A DNA stretch of 64,000 nucleotides from Psychrobacter glacincola (GTDB lineage Bacteria > Pseudomonadota > Gammaproteobacteria > Pseudomonadales > Moraxellaceae): contig NZ_CAJGZK010000001.1 in assembly GCF_904846215.1 (NCBI RefSeq), positions 62,001 to 126,000 of the forward strand. Reading direction: 5' to 3'. Shown here piece after piece: positions 7,963 to 17,179 of this stretch. The notes under the pieces were generated by a model, which did no database searches, was not told the DNA's origin, and was given only the letters and a program-made list of their open reading frames with translations. The translations under genes were made by a program, and so were the position numbers. Numbering within the stretch: the stretch's first letter is position 1; each line of letters begins with the position of its first letter.

Positions 7963-9640
7963 AGACCTTCTCCTTAAAGGGTGCAAGGCCAACACGGTCG
8001 ACTAAATCACCAAAGCTTTCTACGTCATTCTCATTACTCACACGTTGCTCTAAATAAACGTCTATTATCTTTTGTATCGTCGTCGCCACATCATCAGATG
8101 GCACGGCTCTACCTAGTATTTTACCGAGTTTGGCATTATTACTAGAGTTACCGCCAAGGCTGATTTGATACCAGTATTCGCCTTTTTTATCGACACCCAA
8201 GATACCGATATCACCGGTATGATGATGGGCACAGGCATTCATGCAGCCTGACATATTGAGGCGAATATCACCTAAGTCATAAAGATAGTCAAGATCATCA
8301 AACTGTTTTTCGATTTGCTCAGCGATATTGTGGGTCGTTGCATTGGCAAGCGAGCAAAAGTCCCAACCTGGGCAAACGATCATGTCGGTTAAGGTATTGA
8401 TATTGGGACGGGCTAAATGTAGCTCCGACAGCTGCTGCCATAGCTCATAGAGCTGGTTGGTTTGTACATCAGCGAAGACTAAATTCTGCTGATAAGTACC
8501 ACGTAATTCACTAAAGCTATATTTATCCGCAAGGTCGGCGAGGGCGTCCATTTGTGATTCACTGATATCACCTGAGGGTACGTAGGTGCCGTCGACCAAG
8601 CCTGCCTTTAAGGAAATCACTACGGCGCGATAACCGGCGACTTTATGGGCAACGGTATTTTGGTTATACCAATCAGCAAAATCTTTATCGCCATCAAGCT
8701 TTTGTTGTAACTCTGACTGAACTTGCAGTGCATCAAAGCTAAGGTAGTCAGGCTCGGTGAAAAAACTGCTGGCAGTGGCAAAGTTGGCATCGGTCAACGT
8801 CAGTGGCCCGTCTTTGATATTGGCTTCCCATTCAGCATCGACCAATTTAGCGAAAGCAGGGCCGCCCATACTCTCAACCAATATTTTGATACGAGCTTTA
8901 AATTTATTGTCACGGCGACCGTGCAGGTTATAAACCCGCAAAATAGCATCCAAATAGCTAAGCAGGTGCTCGCGTGGTAAGAATTTATTAATAGTTTTAC
9001 CGATAACTGGCGTACGTCCAAGTCCGCCACCAACGATGACTTCAAAACCAAGCTCGCCTGCGTCATTAGCTTTTAAATGCAGTCCTACATCATGCACTTG
9101 CGTCGCTGCTCTATCATTTGCCGTGCCGATGACCGCAATCTTAAATTTGCGTGGTAAAAAGGCAAACTCAGGATGAAAGGTTGACCACTGGCGAATGATC
9201 TCGCAATAAGGACGCGGATCAGCAATCTCTTCTTTATGAATACCGGCATAAGGGTCGGTTGTGGTGTTACGAATACAGTTGCCAGACGTTTGGATAGAAT
9301 GCATTTGTACCGATGCCAATTCTGCCAAAATATCAGGCACTTCTTCAAGTTTTGGCCAGTTCAGTTGCATATTGGTACGAGTGGTAAAGTGTCCGTAACC
9401 TCTATCATATTTACGGGTAATCTCGGCTAACTTACGTAATTGATAGGTTGCAAGCAGTCCGTATGGAACAGCGATACGCAACATGGGTGCATAACGCTGG
9501 ATATAAAGACCGTTTTGCAAACGCAGCGGTAAAAATTGCTCTTCTGGCAGCTCGCCTGCCAAAAACCGTTCGGTTTGGTCGCGAAACTGTGCGACTCGTT
9601 CTTCTACCAAGGTTTGGTCAGCGTAGTTATATTGATACAT
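7955..9640 (-). CDS. cysI: Sulfite reductase hemoprotein CysI (nitrite/sulfite reductase family)
   Basis: Catalyses six-electron reduction of sulfite to sulfide using siroheme coupled to a 4Fe-4S cluster. The 561-residue protein has the two-fold ferredoxin-like repeat. FTTRTNMQLNWP and TSGNCIRNTTTDPYAG occur in the first half. The cluster ligands appear as C-x5-C (CPGWDFC, about residues 422-428) and C-x3-C (CMNAC, about residues 466-470). No cysJ flavoprotein gene is nearby, so the electron donor may be ferredoxin or a separately encoded reductase. It heads the cysI-DUF934-cysH operon and is divergent from sat across a 381-base regulatory gap. Confidence 0.93.
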   Translation of the reverse strand: MYQYNYADQTLVEERVAQFRDQTERFLAGELPEEQFLPLRLQNGLYIQRYAPMLRIAVPYGLLATYQLRKLAEITRKYDRGYGHFTTRTNMQLNWPKLEEVPDILAELASVQMHSIQTSGNCIRNTTTDPYAGIHKEEIADPRPYCEIIRQWSTFHPEFAFLPRKFKIAVIGTANDRAATQVHDVGLHLKANDAGELGFEVIVGGGLGRTPVIGKTINKFLPREHLLSYLDAILRVYNLHGRRDNKFKARIKILVESMGGPAFAKLVDAEWEANIKDGPLTLTDANFATASSFFTEPDYLSFDALQVQSELQQKLDGDKDFADWYNQNTVAHKVAGYRAVVISLKAGLVDGTYVPSGDISESQMDALADLADKYSFSELRGTYQQNLVFADVQTNQLYELWQQLSELHLARPNINTLTDMIVCPGWDFCSLANATTHNIAEQIEKQFDDLDYLYDLGDIRLNMSGCMNACAHHHTGDIGILGVDKKGEYWYQISLGGNSSNNAKLGKILGRAVPSDDVATTIQKIIDVYLEQRVSNENDVESFGDLVDRVGLAPFKEKVYG

Positions 9641-10021
9641 GACGTAATCTCAATTTTGTTTTAAACATAAAAGCTGCGACGAAAATGATTTGCGTGTGTA
9701 CTCGATTTTATTGCCAGTCGCAAGGTAAACCATTCAGATTTACATCATATAAGCTTGCGTCTATAAACATAAATTCCTTTAAGACATATCTATATCCAAA
9801 CACAGCATAAATTTTCATAACGAAAATTAGGTAGCCTATGCTTATCGAATTCAACGCCTGATTTTAATGGCCAGTTTTTAATGTGCAATTAATGTGCAAT
9901 TTTAACGTACTTCTAAATTTTAACGTACTGCTATTAGTGCTTTATTCGCCCAATCACTTTTTTACCCCATCTATCTACAGTTACTCATCTTTCTCTCATC
10001 TCTTAAGGTTGTAAAATTATT
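9641..10021. promoter_or_regulatory. Divergent control region between cysI and sat with two sets of direct repeats
   Basis: This 381-base gap must hold the promoters for both divergent sulfur operons. Near its sat-side end an 11-bp unit (TTAATGTGCAA) occurs twice head to tail at 9878-9888 and 9889-9899. It is followed directly by two copies of AATTTTAACGTACT at 9898-9911 and 9916-9929, one helical turn and a half apart. Such close repeats suggest binding sites for a regulator; a CysB-type activator is the obvious candidate, but I cannot match a consensus. No gene is seen here. Confidence 0.5.
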
Positions 10022-11275
10022 ATGACATCTATCACCCATAATCAAAAACCCTCAAAACTTGTTCCTCCGCATGGCAGTGCTGAGCTTAAGCCATTGCTAT
10101 TAAGTGGCGATGCTCGTAACCAAGCATTGAAACTTGCCAGCACATTACCAACGATTACGCTCAGCTCACGTGAGCGCGGTGATTTGATTATGCTGGGCAT
10201 TGGTGGTTTTACACCATTGAATGGCTTTATGAATCAAGCAGATTGGCAGGGCGTGGTTGATAATATGCGTCTACAAAGTGGTGATAACGCTGGCCTGTTT
10301 TGGCCGATTCCTATTACTTTATCAGCACCGAAAGCGACCGCTGACAGCTTACATGCAGGTGATAAAGTTGCTTTGGTGGCGAAAGATGGCGAGATTATGG
10401 GCATCTTGACGGTGGAAGAGACTTATACCATCGATAAAGCGCATGAATGCCAGCAAGTATTTACCACCACAGATCCAGAGCATCCGGGCGTACAGCAAGT
10501 CTTGGCGCAAGGCGAAGTGAATATCGCAGGTAGTGTCGAAGTACTGAGTGAAGGCGAGTTCCCAACCGTATATCCAGAGATTTATAAAACCCCTGCTGAA
10601 ACCCGTGAGATTTTGGACAATAAAGGCTGGCAAACAGTTGCGGCGTTCCAAACCCGTAACCCAATGCATCGCTCACACGAATATCTGGCGAAGATTGCCA
10701 TCGAGATATGTGATGGGGTATTGATTCATTCATTGCTAGGGGCATTGAAACCAGGCGATATCCCAGCAGATGTGCGCCAAGAAGCCATTAAAACCTTAAT
10801 TGACAACTACTTTAGAGCTGACACCGTTATTCAAGCCGGTTATCCGCTAGACATGCGTTATGCCGGTCCGCGTGAAGCATTGTTACATGCGGTATTCCGT
10901 CAAAACTACGGCTGTAGCCATCTAATCGTTGGTCGTGATCATGCAGGCGTTGGTGATTATTACGGTGCCTTTGATGCGCAAACCATCTTTGATCACGTTG
11001 GTAAAGACGATTTGATTACCCAACCGTTAAAAATTGGCTGGACGTTTTGGTGTAATGCTTGTAATGCCATGGCATCAGACAAAACTTGCCCGCATGACGC
11101 CTCTGAGCATGTCAAAGTCTCAGGGACAAAATTGCGTAAAGCACTCTCAGAAGACGAAGAGGTGCCAGATAACTTTAGTCGTCCAGAAGTATTGCAGATT
11201 TTACGTGATTATTATGCTGGTATCGCTTTTGATGAGCGCGCTGAGGTTAAATTGGTCGGCGCTTCTGCGGTATAG
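10022..11275 (+). CDS. sat: Sulfate adenylyltransferase (ATP sulfurylase, Sat type)
   Basis: Activates sulfate with ATP to adenosine 5'-phosphosulfate (APS), the first step of assimilation. The 417-residue length fits the single-subunit Sat family rather than the CysD/CysN pair. Key motifs are [16 protein letters not shown] (about residues 208-223, containing the QTRNP and HRSHE nucleotide-binding signatures), [25 protein letters not shown] (split over about residues 285-310) and [19 protein letters not shown] near the C terminus. It is divergent from cysI and followed by a strong terminator. Since the CysH here looks PAPS-specific, the APS it makes probably needs a CysC kinase encoded elsewhere. 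Confidence 0.96.
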   Translation: MTSITHNQKPSKLVPPHGSAELKPLLLSGDARNQALKLASTLPTITLSSRERGDLIMLGIGGFTPLNGFMNQADWQGVVDNMRLQSGDNAGLFWPIPITLSAPKATADSLHAGDKVALVAKDGEIMGILTVEETYTIDKAHECQQVFTTTDPEHPGVQQVLAQGEVNIAGSVEVLSEGEFPTVYPEIYKTPAETREILDNKGWQTVAAFQTRNPMHRSHEYLAKIAIEICDGVLIHSLLGALKPGDIPADVRQEAIKTLIDNYFRADTVIQAGYPLDMRYAGPREALLHAVFRQNYGCSHLIVGRDHAGVGDYYGAFDAQTIFDHVGKDDLITQPLKIGWTFWCNACNAMASDKTCPHDASEHVKVSGTKLRKALSEDEEVPDNFSRPEVLQILRDYYAGIAFDERAEVKLVGASAV

Positions 11276-11294
11276 GTCTTAAATATTGAACCAT

Positions 11295-11330
11295 AAAAAA
11301 GGGTCAGACGCTAAGTCTGACCCTTTTTTT
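11295..11330. terminator. Bidirectional terminator after sat
   Basis: GGGTCAGAC at 11301-11309 pairs perfectly with GTCTGACCC at 11315-11323. It has six A residues on the left and seven T residues on the right. It serves sat and can also end the convergent lipoprotein gene. Confidence 0.92.
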
Positions 11331-11356
11331 GTTTTCGTTATCTGAGCCTATCGTGG

Positions 11357-11875
11357 TTAGCGTAACTCTAAATCACCCGCCAGCTTTTGATAGTCACCGA
11401 CCAATGTGCCACCGCCCGAGCAAAAATAGTTAAGCGCGTATTTATCTTGGCTATCGATGGTCAATTTATCATCTTTAAATTGAAAGAAAGCCGTACTGTC
11501 ATTGACCTTACTCTGAAAAATAATGCCGTGTGCATCATCTTGACCCATCAATGTTGCCTTGCCATCAAAATGACAGGTCGGTTTTTTGACATCGCTGCGC
11601 GCACGTATCTTAATGTCAATTTGCTTATCGCCGACAGCTTTTACCATCACGCCTACCCAGTCAGAGCCTTGCGCACGCTTAGCATAACCCTCAGAAGCAT
11701 AATCACCAACGATTACTTTTACGGCAGGCGAGAGCATCGCTGTAGGTTGTGTGACGCTGTGATTATCCATATCGGCTTTTGTGGCGTTGTTACAACCACT
11801 TAAGGCAAATAACGTAGAAGCCATCAAAGAGAGGGCAGCAAAAAAACGCAAGTAACAGGAGAAAGAAGTAATCAT
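11357..11875 (-). CDS. Small lipoprotein of unknown function
   Basis: A predicted outer- or inner-membrane lipoprotein of 172 residues that I do not recognise. The start at 11873-11875 gives a clean lipoprotein signal (short polar start, hydrophobic FFAALSLMASTLFAL, then the lipobox ALSGC with Cys near residue 28) and has AAGG upstream. An in-frame ATG at 11905 would add ten residues with no ribosome site. The mature part contains KPTCHFDGKATLMGQDD and a Cys near the C terminus (NYFCSGGGTLVGDY), so a disulfide is possible. It is convergent with sat. No function is assigned. Confidence 0.75.
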   Translation of the reverse strand: MITSFSCYLRFFAALSLMASTLFALSGCNNATKADMDNHSVTQPTAMLSPAVKVIVGDYASEGYAKRAQGSDWVGVMVKAVGDKQIDIKIRARSDVKKPTCHFDGKATLMGQDDAHGIIFQSKVNDSTAFFQFKDDKLTIDSQDKYALNYFCSGGGTLVGDYQKLAGDLELR

Positions 11876-11980
11876 TAAGACGCCTTGGTTAAGTGAATAA
11901 GTCATAAAAATGGCTTTACAAAATCGATGTGGTCGATTGGAATAAACGGTGTGAGGCAGCAGGCGTTTATTTACAGCGAT

Positions 11981-12124
11981 TATAGTTAATCCACTTTTAA
12001 AAGAGTACGGAACTACTGGGGTTTATTATTCTCAGCCTCTGTCTGCTAGCTACAGCAAGCAAGCAAAATTAACCGAAGTGGTGATTGATAATATTTGTAT
12101 TTCTTTTATTAAGGACTGACTATA
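11981..12124. repeat. MITE-like hairpin repeat, diverged copy (copy 1 of 4)
   Basis: Begins TATAGTTA and ends TGACTATA, the same ends as the three closer copies at 17920, 20646 and 34372. It shares the core GCCTCTGTCTGC followed by ACAGCAAGCAAG. The arms on either side have changed in sequence but still pair roughly with each other (CTACTGGGGTTTATT on the left against a right arm whose complement is CCACTTCGGTTAATT). That suggests that folding, not sequence, is what is kept. Confidence 0.6.
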
Positions 12125-12474
12125 CAGTGCCAGCGCTGATACAGATTACACAAATACTCGTCTACTGGGCAAGCAATACCGTCACTTACTCACAAGTGAC
12201 GGCTTATCTCTATATCGCAAATAGCTGTTGAACACACCCACTATAGAATAACTAATAATAGCGTTACTAACCATCGTGCTTATGCCAAGTTCACCACTCG
12301 ATAAGCGTATTCGTCACTAAGCGTTTGTTATCTATGCTGCTAGCATATCTCTCATCAACAAAAAAACCAATATATCTCCCAAAATTCTTACCATCACTGC
12401 CTTCGTCATCCTTATTCGTTGAATCTATAACTAATAAGGACGACAAAAGCAGCCTGACATTATAGAGAGCGTCC
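12125..12474. other. Upstream region of the first sulfate-binding protein gene, with a hairpin
   Basis: This 350-base stretch contains no convincing gene. It holds a perfect 9-bp inverted repeat, CCGTCACTT at 12179-12187 and AAGTGACGG at 12194-12202, with a 6-base loop and no T-run. It may be a regulatory hairpin or protein site, and the promoter of the downstream sulfate-binding gene should lie in the remaining 270 bases. Confidence 0.45.
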
Positions 12475-13623
12475 ATGCAAATGAACAATATAACCAAGAG
12501 CCAGCCTTTGCGTCATATCTCAATCACTGACAATCAAGTGATTCAAAATAAAGTGCCACGTACCTTAATAATGGGTGGCGCGCTGACGATGGTAATATTT
12601 ATGACAGGCTGTAATCCTACTGAGGTCACGCAAAGTGAGACACAGACCGACACACAAAAATCAGCAGCGCCGTCGCAAGATATTGATCTGCTGAATGTCT
12701 CTTACGATGTGTCACGGGATTTTTATAAAGACTACAATACCTTATTTGCCAAAGGTTACCAAAAAGAGCATCCCAACAGCAAAGTACACGTCAATCAGTC
12801 GCATGGTGGCTCAAGCAAACAAGCGCTGTCGGTCGCCAATGGTCTACAAGCCGATGTGGTGACCTTTAACCAAGAAAGCGATATGAATTTGCTGGTCGAA
12901 AAAGGCTTGGTTGCTGCTGATTGGCAGAAAGCGCTACCAAACGGCGCTGTCCCTTATACCAGTACCATGGTGCTATTGGTGCGCAGTGGCAATCCAAAAG
13001 GTATTAAAGACTGGCAAGATTTGGCACGTAGTGACGTGGCTATAGTGATACCAAATCCAAAAACCAGCGGTACGGCGCGTTATGCCTTTTTGGGTGCCTA
13101 TGGCTATGGTCTGCATTCTTTTAAAGAAACGGTCGAAAACTCTACCAAAACAGATACCTTTATTAAAAAGCTTTTGGCAAACGTTGTCACTTATGACAAT
13201 GGCGCGCGTGCAGCAACGACCAGCTTTACTCAGCGCGGTCTAGGCGATGTGCTTATCACGACCGAAAACGAAGCGCATCTAGCTGCCAAGCAATTTGCCA
13301 AAGGAAAAGTCGATATCGTCTATCCAAGTTATTCAGTGTTGATTGCCAATCCTGTTGCCGTGGTGAATGCGGTGACTGATAAAGCGGGCAAAACAGAAGC
13401 AGCAAACACCTATCTAAAGGGCTTATGGGACACGCCAGCGCAAGAACTGATGGCACAGATGTACATGCGTCCTAGTAATGAGCAAGTGCTTGCCGCCCAT
13501 ACAGATACCTTGCTTGATATTGAGACGTTTGAGCCGGTCAGTGTCTTTGGTCCTTGGACGCAGATTATGGAAACGTTTTTTGTCGATGGTGGGCGTTTTG
13601 ATAAGCTGGCAAGCGTGCAGTAA
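12475..13623 (+). CDS. sbp: Sulfate ABC transporter substrate-binding lipoprotein (first copy)
   Basis: Captures sulfate (or thiosulfate) for the CysTWA permease. The 382-residue protein has an N-terminal signal ending in the lipobox MTGC, so it is probably membrane-anchored instead of freely periplasmic. The mature domain starts LLNVSYDVSRDFYKDYN and has SHGGSSKQALSVANGLQADVV (split, about residues 120-140) and the GARAATTSFTQRGLGDVL ligand-site stretch. It is clearly paralogous to the next gene over its whole mature length. The exact start among the two nearby ATGs (12475 and 12481) is uncertain. It is the first gene of the sulfate-uptake cluster. Confidence 0.93.
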   Translation: MQMNNITKSQPLRHISITDNQVIQNKVPRTLIMGGALTMVIFMTGCNPTEVTQSETQTDTQKSAAPSQDIDLLNVSYDVSRDFYKDYNTLFAKGYQKEHPNSKVHVNQSHGGSSKQALSVANGLQADVVTFNQESDMNLLVEKGLVAADWQKALPNGAVPYTSTMVLLVRSGNPKGIKDWQDLARSDVAIVIPNPKTSGTARYAFLGAYGYGLHSFKETVENSTKTDTFIKKLLANVVTYDNGARAATTSFTQRGLGDVLITTENEAHLAAKQFAKGKVDIVYPSYSVLIANPVAVVNAVTDKAGKTEAANTYLKGLWDTPAQELMAQMYMRPSNEQVLAAHTDTLLDIETFEPVSVFGPWTQIMETFFVDGGRFDKLASVQ

Positions 13624-13906
13624 AGACCAGATTGGTCAGTGATAAGCCGTTTGATTCAGACATTCATGCTTAGGTAAGCTTAGACAAGAGACTGAGTCAA
13701 ACGGTTAAATGATTGGCAGGTAGCGCAATGGCTATTAAAAATATTTGGCCTATCCATAACTGATAACGGTAAGTTATTGATAATATTATATTTCTAAATT
13801 CTTTATTCCGTTTTGGCAATAACATACACATATTCATCATTAAACATAATAACATGGCGCTGTTAGCATACTTACATTACTTATCAGACATCTTTTTGAG
13901 GCCGCC

Positions 13907-15004
13907 ATGACATTACATACCGAAGGTTATAAAAATAAAACGCTTAGCGTCCTAAGTATCGCCGGTGTGGCGCTCACTTTAGGCATAGCAGGCTGTAGCA
14001 ATAGTGAAAAGACTGAGCCAACTGCCAATGCAGAGGGCACACCCGCCGCTACAGAAGGGCAGGACATCGAGCTATTAAATGTCTCTTACGATGTGGCACG
14101 TGATTTTTATAAAGATTACAATCCATTATTTGTTGATCATTACAAAAGTGAGCACCCAAACAGCAATATTCTTATCAAGCAGTCGCATGGTGGTTCGAGT
14201 AAACAAGCCCTGTCAATCGCCAGTGGTCTGCAAGCCGATATCGCGACCATGAACCAAGGCTCTGATATTGAGCTGCTTGAGGAGAAAGGTTTGGTCGAGT
14301 CAGATTGGGAAAGCAAATTCCCAAACAATGCCGTACCTTTTACCAGTACCATCGTTTTCTTAGTACGTAAGGACAATCCAAAAGGCATCAATGATTGGGC
14401 AGATTTGACCAAAGAGGGTGTTGAGATTGTCATGGCAAACCCAAAAGTCACGGGTAACGGTCGCTATGCGTTCTTAGGCGCTTATGGTTATGGTTTACAT
14501 GCTTTTAATAAAGATGAAGCCAAAGCGGAAAACTACGTAAAAGACATGCTAAAAAACGTCAAAGTCTATGAGAATGGCGGGCGTGCGGCGACGACGACGT
14601 TTGTGCAGCGCGGTATCGGTGATGTCTTAGTCACCTTTGAAAACGAGGCCAATCTTGCTGCGACTGATTTTGGTGCGGGTAAAGTTGACATCGTTTATCC
14701 AAAATACTCAATCAAGTCTGAAAGCCCAGTGGCTATCGTAAAAGCAGTCACTGATAAAAAAGGCACCACAGAGGCCGCCAAAGCCTATCTTGATTATTTA
14801 TGGAGCGATGCAGCCCAGCAATTGGCAGCTGATTTATACTTGCGCCCAAGTGTGAAGAGCGTGCTTGATAAAAACAGTGATAAATTGCCCCCTATCGACA
14901 CTTTCCGCCCGAATGATGCATTTGGCACATGGGATGAGATCATGAGCACGTATTTCAGTGATGGTGGTTTGTTTGATAAATTGGCGGTTAACGCGCCTCA
15001 GTAA
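13907..15004 (+). CDS. sbp: Sulfate ABC transporter substrate-binding lipoprotein (second copy)
   Basis: Second sulfate-binding protein, 365 residues, with a lipoprotein signal ending LGIAGC (Cys near residue 30). The mature sequence parallels the first copy closely (LLNVSYDVARDFYKDYN, SHGGSSKQALSIASGLQADIA, GGRAATTTFVQRGIGDVLVTFENEA in pieces), which indicates a tandem duplication. A GAGG ribosome site precedes the ATG. Its own 283-base upstream gap suggests separate control from the first copy. A strong hairpin follows, before cysT. The two copies could differ in affinity or anion preference; this cannot be told from sequence alone. Confidence 0.93.
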   Translation: MTLHTEGYKNKTLSVLSIAGVALTLGIAGCSNSEKTEPTANAEGTPAATEGQDIELLNVSYDVARDFYKDYNPLFVDHYKSEHPNSNILIKQSHGGSSKQALSIASGLQADIATMNQGSDIELLEEKGLVESDWESKFPNNAVPFTSTIVFLVRKDNPKGINDWADLTKEGVEIVMANPKVTGNGRYAFLGAYGYGLHAFNKDEAKAENYVKDMLKNVKVYENGGRAATTTFVQRGIGDVLVTFENEANLAATDFGAGKVDIVYPKYSIKSESPVAIVKAVTDKKGTTEAAKAYLDYLWSDAAQQLAADLYLRPSVKSVLDKNSDKLPPIDTFRPNDAFGTWDEIMSTYFSDGGLFDKLAVNAPQ

Positions 15005-15131
15005 CACCAGTAGTACTATGAGTAACCGACGATAAAAGCCGTTACTTATTCAAGAATTTATTTGAGTACGACGACTGCATTATTTGATTATTAATCAGTA
15101 ATGCACGGCGTCATAAAATTATGTCAATCTC

Positions 15132-15166
15132 ATAAAGGACATGGCCGACAACGCTATGTCCTTTAT
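15132..15166 (+). terminator. Perfect hairpin between sbp2 and cysT
   Basis: ATAAAGGACAT at 15132-15142 is the perfect complement of ATGTCCTTTAT at 15156-15166, with a 13-base loop. There is no real T-run after it. It may partly terminate or protect the 3' end of the sbp mRNA, so that binding protein is made in excess over the permease; this is inference from similar transporter operons. Confidence 0.5.
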
Positions 15167-15269
15167 ACCATGAGCATATTCATCATCTCTTTTTATCATG
15201 CTTTTTCTTAATATCGATACGACCGAGTGCTTACGATAAGTACCATCAGCTAGGCAATAGGACACTATT

Positions 15270-16154
15270 ATGAGTGCAACAACACCTTCTACCATCAAAC
15301 CTGTACCAAAAAAAGGTTGGTTAACACGCTTGCGTCAGCGCAATGTGCTACCAGGGTTTGGACTAAGCATGGGCATCACTGTCTTTAGTTTGTCACTGTT
15401 GGTAGTACTGCCGTTTGCCATGATGGCCTATACCACAACCCAAATGGGCTGGGCTGGATTTTGGGAAACCATTACCCAGCCGCAAGTGACCGCTGCTATC
15501 AAATTAAGCTTGTGGATGTCATTTTTAGCCATGCTCACCAATATGGTATTTGGTACGCTGGTTGCTTGGGTACTGGTGCGGTATGAGTTTTGGGGCAAAT
15601 CCTTAATCAATGCGTTGGTTGATTTACCCTTTGCGCTACCAACCGCTGTCACCGGTATCTCTCTTGCGACTTTGTATGCACCCAATGGTTTGATTGGGCA
15701 ATGGTTTGACAAGTTTGATATTCAAGTAGCCTTCACACCGATTGGTATTTGGCTGGCGCTCGTGGTCGTCAGTTTCCCCTTTATTGTCCGCGCTGTACAG
15801 CCCGTACTTGCAGAGTTATCGGTTGAGTTTGAAGAGGCATCTGCGGTATTGGGTGCCAATCGTTTTACAACGTTTCGTAAGGTGATTTTACCAGAGCTAT
15901 TGCCTGCGTTATTGATGGGTGCTGGCATGATGTTTGCCCGTGCGACGGGCGAGTATGGCTCAGTGATTTTTATCGCAGGTAACATTCCGATGCAGTCTGA
16001 GATTTTGCCATTAATCATTATCAGTAAGCTTGAGCAGTTTGATGTTCAAGGCGCTTCAGCCGTTGCATTATTTATGCTGCTTATCTCCTTTGTCATTTTA
16101 TTGACCATCAATATTGTACAGTGGAAGCTGTCGCGCCGCGTAGGAGCTCGCTAA
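15270..16154 (+). CDS. cysT: Sulfate ABC transporter permease CysT
   Basis: One of two inner-membrane permease subunits for sulfate import. The 294-residue protein has about six hydrophobic segments. The cytoplasmic loop contacting CysA reads ELSVEFEEASAVLGANRFTTFRKVILPELLPAL (about residues 183-215), the EAA-type motif of binding-protein-dependent permeases. The N terminus is cytoplasmic and basic (KKGWLTRLRQRN). Its TAA stop overlaps the ATG of cysW by one base. Part of the cysTWA run. Confidence 0.95.
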   Translation: MSATTPSTIKPVPKKGWLTRLRQRNVLPGFGLSMGITVFSLSLLVVLPFAMMAYTTTQMGWAGFWETITQPQVTAAIKLSLWMSFLAMLTNMVFGTLVAWVLVRYEFWGKSLINALVDLPFALPTAVTGISLATLYAPNGLIGQWFDKFDIQVAFTPIGIWLALVVVSFPFIVRAVQPVLAELSVEFEEASAVLGANRFTTFRKVILPELLPALLMGAGMMFARATGEYGSVIFIAGNIPMQSEILPLIIISKLEQFDVQGASAVALFMLLISFVILLTINIVQWKLSRRVGAR

Positions 16155-17086
16155 TGCAAATCTCTAATAGCTATGACTACCAGAGCAACCCAGCAACCAA
16201 AGATACGCCATGGGTTCGCCGTACCTTTATTATCATTGCGGTTTTATTCATGGTTATCATGTTGGTAGTGCCACTATTGGCGGTATTTTATGAAGCTTTT
16301 AAGGGTGGCTGGGAATTATATATTGCCTCATTAGTCGACCCTGAAGCCTTACAAGCCATTAGGCTAACCTTGATTACTGCCGCGATTGTCTTACCGATTA
16401 ATATGGTGATGGGTATTGCCATTGCTTGGCTAGTGACCCGTTACCAATTTAAAGGCAAGCAGCTGGTGACGACGTTGCTTGATTTACCGTTTTCGGTGTC
16501 GCCGGTTGTCGCCGGTTTGATGTTTGTTCTATTATTTGGACTGAACTCTACCATTGGTGGCTGGCTTGAGAGTATGGGCTTTCAGGTCATCTATGCTGTA
16601 CCGGGGATTATTTTAGCGACTTTATTTGTTACCTTCCCTTTTGTGGCGCGTGAGTTGATACCGCTGATGCAGACGCAGGGTGATAGTGAGGAGCAGGCAG
16701 CATTAACCTTGGGTGCGACGGGTTGGCAGACGTTTTGGCATGTCACACTGCCCAATATCAAATGGGCGCTGCTTTATGGTTTGATCTTGACCAATGCCCG
16801 CGCGATGGGGGAGTTTGGTGCGGTGAGCGTGGTCTCAGGTCATATCCGCGGAGAAACCAACACCATGCCGCTATTGGTTGAGATTGCTTATAACGACTAT
16901 AACTTTACTGCAGCGTTTGCCTTATCGAGCTTACTTGCCGCACTTGCTTTGGTCACGTTACTTATTCAGCAAATCATGACCAAACTACAAGATCGCAAAT
17001 TCGCTAAGTCTGAACGTTTGATAAGTGCGCCTGAACTACCCGTTAGTGCTAATGCTACTGTTGGAGAATCGGTAGGCAAATCCTAG
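16154..17086 (+). CDS. cysW: Sulfate ABC transporter permease CysW
   Basis: Second permease subunit, 310 residues from the ATG at 16154, which sits in a TAATG overlap with the cysT stop; a longer in-frame reading from 16121 would run into cysT. Six hydrophobic segments are visible, and the EAA-like loop is GDSEEQAALTLGATGWQTFWHVTLP (in two halves around residue 190-213). ARAMGEFGAVSVVSGH is the typical CysW stretch following it. It forms a heterodimer with CysT driven by CysA. A 93-base gap separates it from cysA. Confidence 0.95.
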   Translation: MQISNSYDYQSNPATKDTPWVRRTFIIIAVLFMVIMLVVPLLAVFYEAFKGGWELYIASLVDPEALQAIRLTLITAAIVLPINMVMGIAIAWLVTRYQFKGKQLVTTLLDLPFSVSPVVAGLMFVLLFGLNSTIGGWLESMGFQVIYAVPGIILATLFVTFPFVARELIPLMQTQGDSEEQAALTLGATGWQTFWHVTLPNIKWALLYGLILTNARAMGEFGAVSVVSGHIRGETNTMPLLVEIAYNDYNFTAAFALSSLLAALALVTLLIQQIMTKLQDRKFAKSERLISAPELPVSANATVGESVGKS

Positions 17087-17179
17087 CGGTTCATGTGCAT
17101 AGACGCCATGTCTGCTATTTGCCATACTATCGAAACCATCTGCCACGCTACGACAAAAGATATAATAAGAGACACCATT

